A stretch of 43,065 nucleotides of DNA from contig NVWO01000005.1 of NCBI GenBank assembly GCA_002746255.1, positions 1-43,065 of the forward strand. Direction: 5' to 3'. This DNA comes from Rhodospirillaceae bacterium (GTDB taxonomy: Bacteria > Pseudomonadota > Alphaproteobacteria > GCA-2746255). The notes beneath the pieces are model-generated. The model did no database searches and was not told the DNA's origin. It was given only the letters and a program-made list of their open reading frames with translations. How positions within the stretch are numbered: the first letter of the stretch is position 1; the number at the start of each line of letters is the position of its first letter. Positions 41,608 through 43,065 of the stretch are shown in pieces. The position numbers were made by a program, and so were the translations under genes.

Positions 41608-43065
41608 ATGACGATTAACCTGACAACGCCTGAAAACTATGACCTGAAACCAAAAATTACCGTGATTGGTGTCGGTGGCGCCGGTGGCAACGCGGTGAAC
41701 AACATGATCGATGCCAATCTGGAGGGTGTCGAATTCCTGGTCGTGAACACCGACGCCCAGGCGCTTGCGCATTCAAAAGCATCGCGGAAAATTCAAATGG
41801 GTGTTGGCATAACCCGGGGCCTCGGCGCCGGCTCGCGTCCCGAGATTGGGCGCGCCGCCGCAGAAGAGGGGCTTCAGGAGATTCTCGACCACCTGGAAGG
41901 CAGCAACATGGTGTTCATCACCGCCGGTCTTGGCGGCGGCACCGGAACCGGCGCCGCACCGGTGATTGCGCGCGCCGCCCGCGAGAAGGGAATTCTCACC
42001 CTTGGCGTCGTTACCAAGCCTTTCGCCTTTGAAGGCACCCAGCGGATGCGGATCGCCGAAATGGGCATGACGGATCTGCAACAATATGTCGACACCCTGA
42101 TTGTCATCCCCAACCAGAACCTTTTCCGGATCGCGAATGAATCGACGACCTTCGCCGACGCCTTCCGGATGGCGGATGACGTTTTGCAATCCGGTGTGCG
42201 CGGCGTAACCGACCTTATGGTCATGCCCGGCCTGATCAATCTGGATTTTGCCGACATTCGCACCGTGATGAGCGAAATGGGCAAGGCAATGATGGGTACC
42301 GGCGAGGCCGAAGGCGACCAACGGGGCATGAAAGCCGCCGAAGCCGCCATCGCCAATCCGCTGCTTGACGACGTGACGATGAAGGGGGCTCGCGGCGTGT
42401 TGATCAACATCACCGGCGGCCTCGACATGACACTGTTTGAAGTAGACGAAGCCGCGAACCGGATCCGCGAGGAAGTGGACCCGGAAGCGAACATCATCTT
42501 CGGTTCCACCTTCGAAACGGCCCTTGAAGGCCGCATGCGGGTTTCCGTCGTGGCAACCGGCATCGACCTGGATGCGGCCGCCGCACCGAAGCCAAAGCGG
42601 ATCAGCCTCGTCGCCGATCACGGCCAGCCGATTGTAATAGAAGAAGGCGCAACGGCACAGGCCAAACCAATTCCGGCCGAACCGGCCCAGGCCGAAGCAA
42701 CCCAGGCCGAGGCAAAAATGGAGATGGCAGAGCCGGCGGAACCGGGCGCGGCAATGGACGAGCCCTTCATCGCCCCACGGCCAATGGAATCGCAGCCAAA
42801 AACCCCCGCAACCGGCGAGGCGGACCCCTTCGCAGCGGCAGCAATGACAAACGGTGGCCGCAAAGCAACCACAGGCCATCGCCCAAGCCTGTTTGAACGG
42901 ATGCTGGGAACCGGTCGCGCGGCCCGCAACCATGAAAAGGTCGCGATTCCGGCAACGGCACCAGCGGCAACACCACCACCTGCCCCGGCAGCGACCATCA
43001 TGACACCACCACCTGCCCCGGCACCGGTCATGGCGAGCCCGGAAGAAATGCCGGAAAGCGCAACA
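41608..43065 (+). CDS. ftsZ: Cell division protein FtsZ (partial, 3' end beyond window)
   Basis: Tubulin-like GTPase that forms the Z ring. A strong TTGGAGG ribosome-binding site precedes ATG 41608. The frame is open for 486 codons to the window edge. GTP-binding signature GGGTGTG is at residues 109-115, with [11 protein letters not shown] at the N-terminus, and the T7 loop reads [11 protein letters not shown]. From about residue 330 the conserved core gives way to a long Ala/Pro/Glu-rich linker with two internal duplications. The linker includes [18 protein letters not shown], seen in alphaproteobacterial FtsZ. The C-terminal peptide that binds FtsA lies outside the window. Confidence 0.97.
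   Translation, partial: MTINLTTPENYDLKPKITVIGVGGAGGNAVNNMIDANLEGVEFLVVNTDAQALAHSKASRKIQMGVGITRGLGAGSRPEIGRAAAEEGLQEILDHLEGSNMVFITAGLGGGTGTGAAPVIARAAREKGILTLGVVTKPFAFEGTQRMRIAEMGMTDLQQYVDTLIVIPNQNLFRIANESTTFADAFRMADDVLQSGVRGVTDLMVMPGLINLDFADIRTVMSEMGKAMMGTGEAEGDQRGMKAAEAAIANPLLDDVTMKGARGVLINITGGLDMTLFEVDEAANRIREEVDPEANIIFGSTFETALEGRMRVSVVATGIDLDAAAAPKPKRISLVADHGQPIVIEEGATAQAKPIPAEPAQAEATQAEAKMEMAEPAEPGAAMDEPFIAPRPMESQPKTPATGEADPFAAAAMTNGGRKATTGHRPSLFERMLGTGRAARNHEKVAIPATAPAATPPPAPAATIMTPPPAPAPVMASPEEMPESAT
42686..42715. repeat. 15-base tandem duplication in the FtsZ linker
   Basis: Two adjacent 15-base units beginning cccaggccga (42686-42700 and 42701-42715) differ at one base and encode QAEAT and QAEAK. 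Confidence 0.85.
42970..43023. repeat. 33-base period duplication in the FtsZ linker
   Basis: A 21-base sequence beginning acaccaccacctgcc is repeated exactly at 42970-42990 and 43003-43023, giving two TPPPAPA blocks 11 residues apart. Confidence 0.88.

Overview
The window looks like a piece of an alphaproteobacterial chromosome, most likely Rhodospirillales-like. The evidence is high GC with GC-rich third positions, separate glyQ/glyS, a DUF2336 protein, a long-chain (probably decaprenyl) diphosphate synthase, a complete mra/dcw cell-wall and division cluster, a DAP-type MurE and a long-linker FtsZ. I see no insertion sequences, phage genes or CRISPR arrays. Taxonomy is inferred from gene content only.

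Left part (1-9.3 kb): an ordinary housekeeping stretch. On the minus strand are glyS (cut by the window edge), glyQ, a small membrane-anchored Cys protein, a TrmN6-like methyltransferase and a DUF2007 protein. On the plus strand follow a polyprenyl diphosphate synthase, tRNA-Pro(CGG) and a large TPR-methyltransferase fusion that converges on a DUF2336 gene. A 64-codon rubredoxin-like gene with a TTG start lies just before the metabolic island.

Middle (9.4-21.1 kb): a compact tungsten-enzyme locus. The plus-strand operon encodes a 16-Cys ferredoxin-like subunit, a tungsten-type aldehyde:ferredoxin oxidoreductase (AOR), an FAD/NAD oxidoreductase, a MoaD-like sulfur carrier and an unrecognised 105-residue protein. 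It converges, with one base between stop codons, on a minus-strand operon tupB-tupC-moaA (tungstate permease, its ATPase and the first pterin-cofactor enzyme). Divergent from tupB are fetA-fetB (metal-export ABC transporter), tRNA-Gly(CCC), tupA (tungstate-binding protein) and an OmpR/EnvZ-type two-component pair that ends at a strong terminator. Together these genes could import tungstate, build the pterin cofactor and supply an AOR complex that passes electrons from aldehydes to NAD. A terminator-like hairpin lies inside the operon between the AOR and flavoprotein genes, and another lies in the operon leader.

Right part (21.8-43 kb): djlA, an EamA transporter, an AmpD-type amidase and RNase P RNA. 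Next comes a regulatory region with a GTTC-N7-GTTC LexA-type box, two hairpins and a four-unit MraZ operator over the mra promoter. The dcw cluster follows in order: mraZ, rsmH, ftsL, ftsI, murE, murF, mraY, murD, ftsW, murG, murC, murB, ddl, ftsQ, ftsA, ftsZ (3' end beyond the window). Most dcw genes overlap by start/stop codons, which indicates one long transcription unit.

A pattern across the window is the number of short tandem duplications (units of 12-33 bases, two to five copies). Inside genes the periods are multiples of three; outside genes they occur directly at a start codon, at a ribosome-binding site and after a tRNA.
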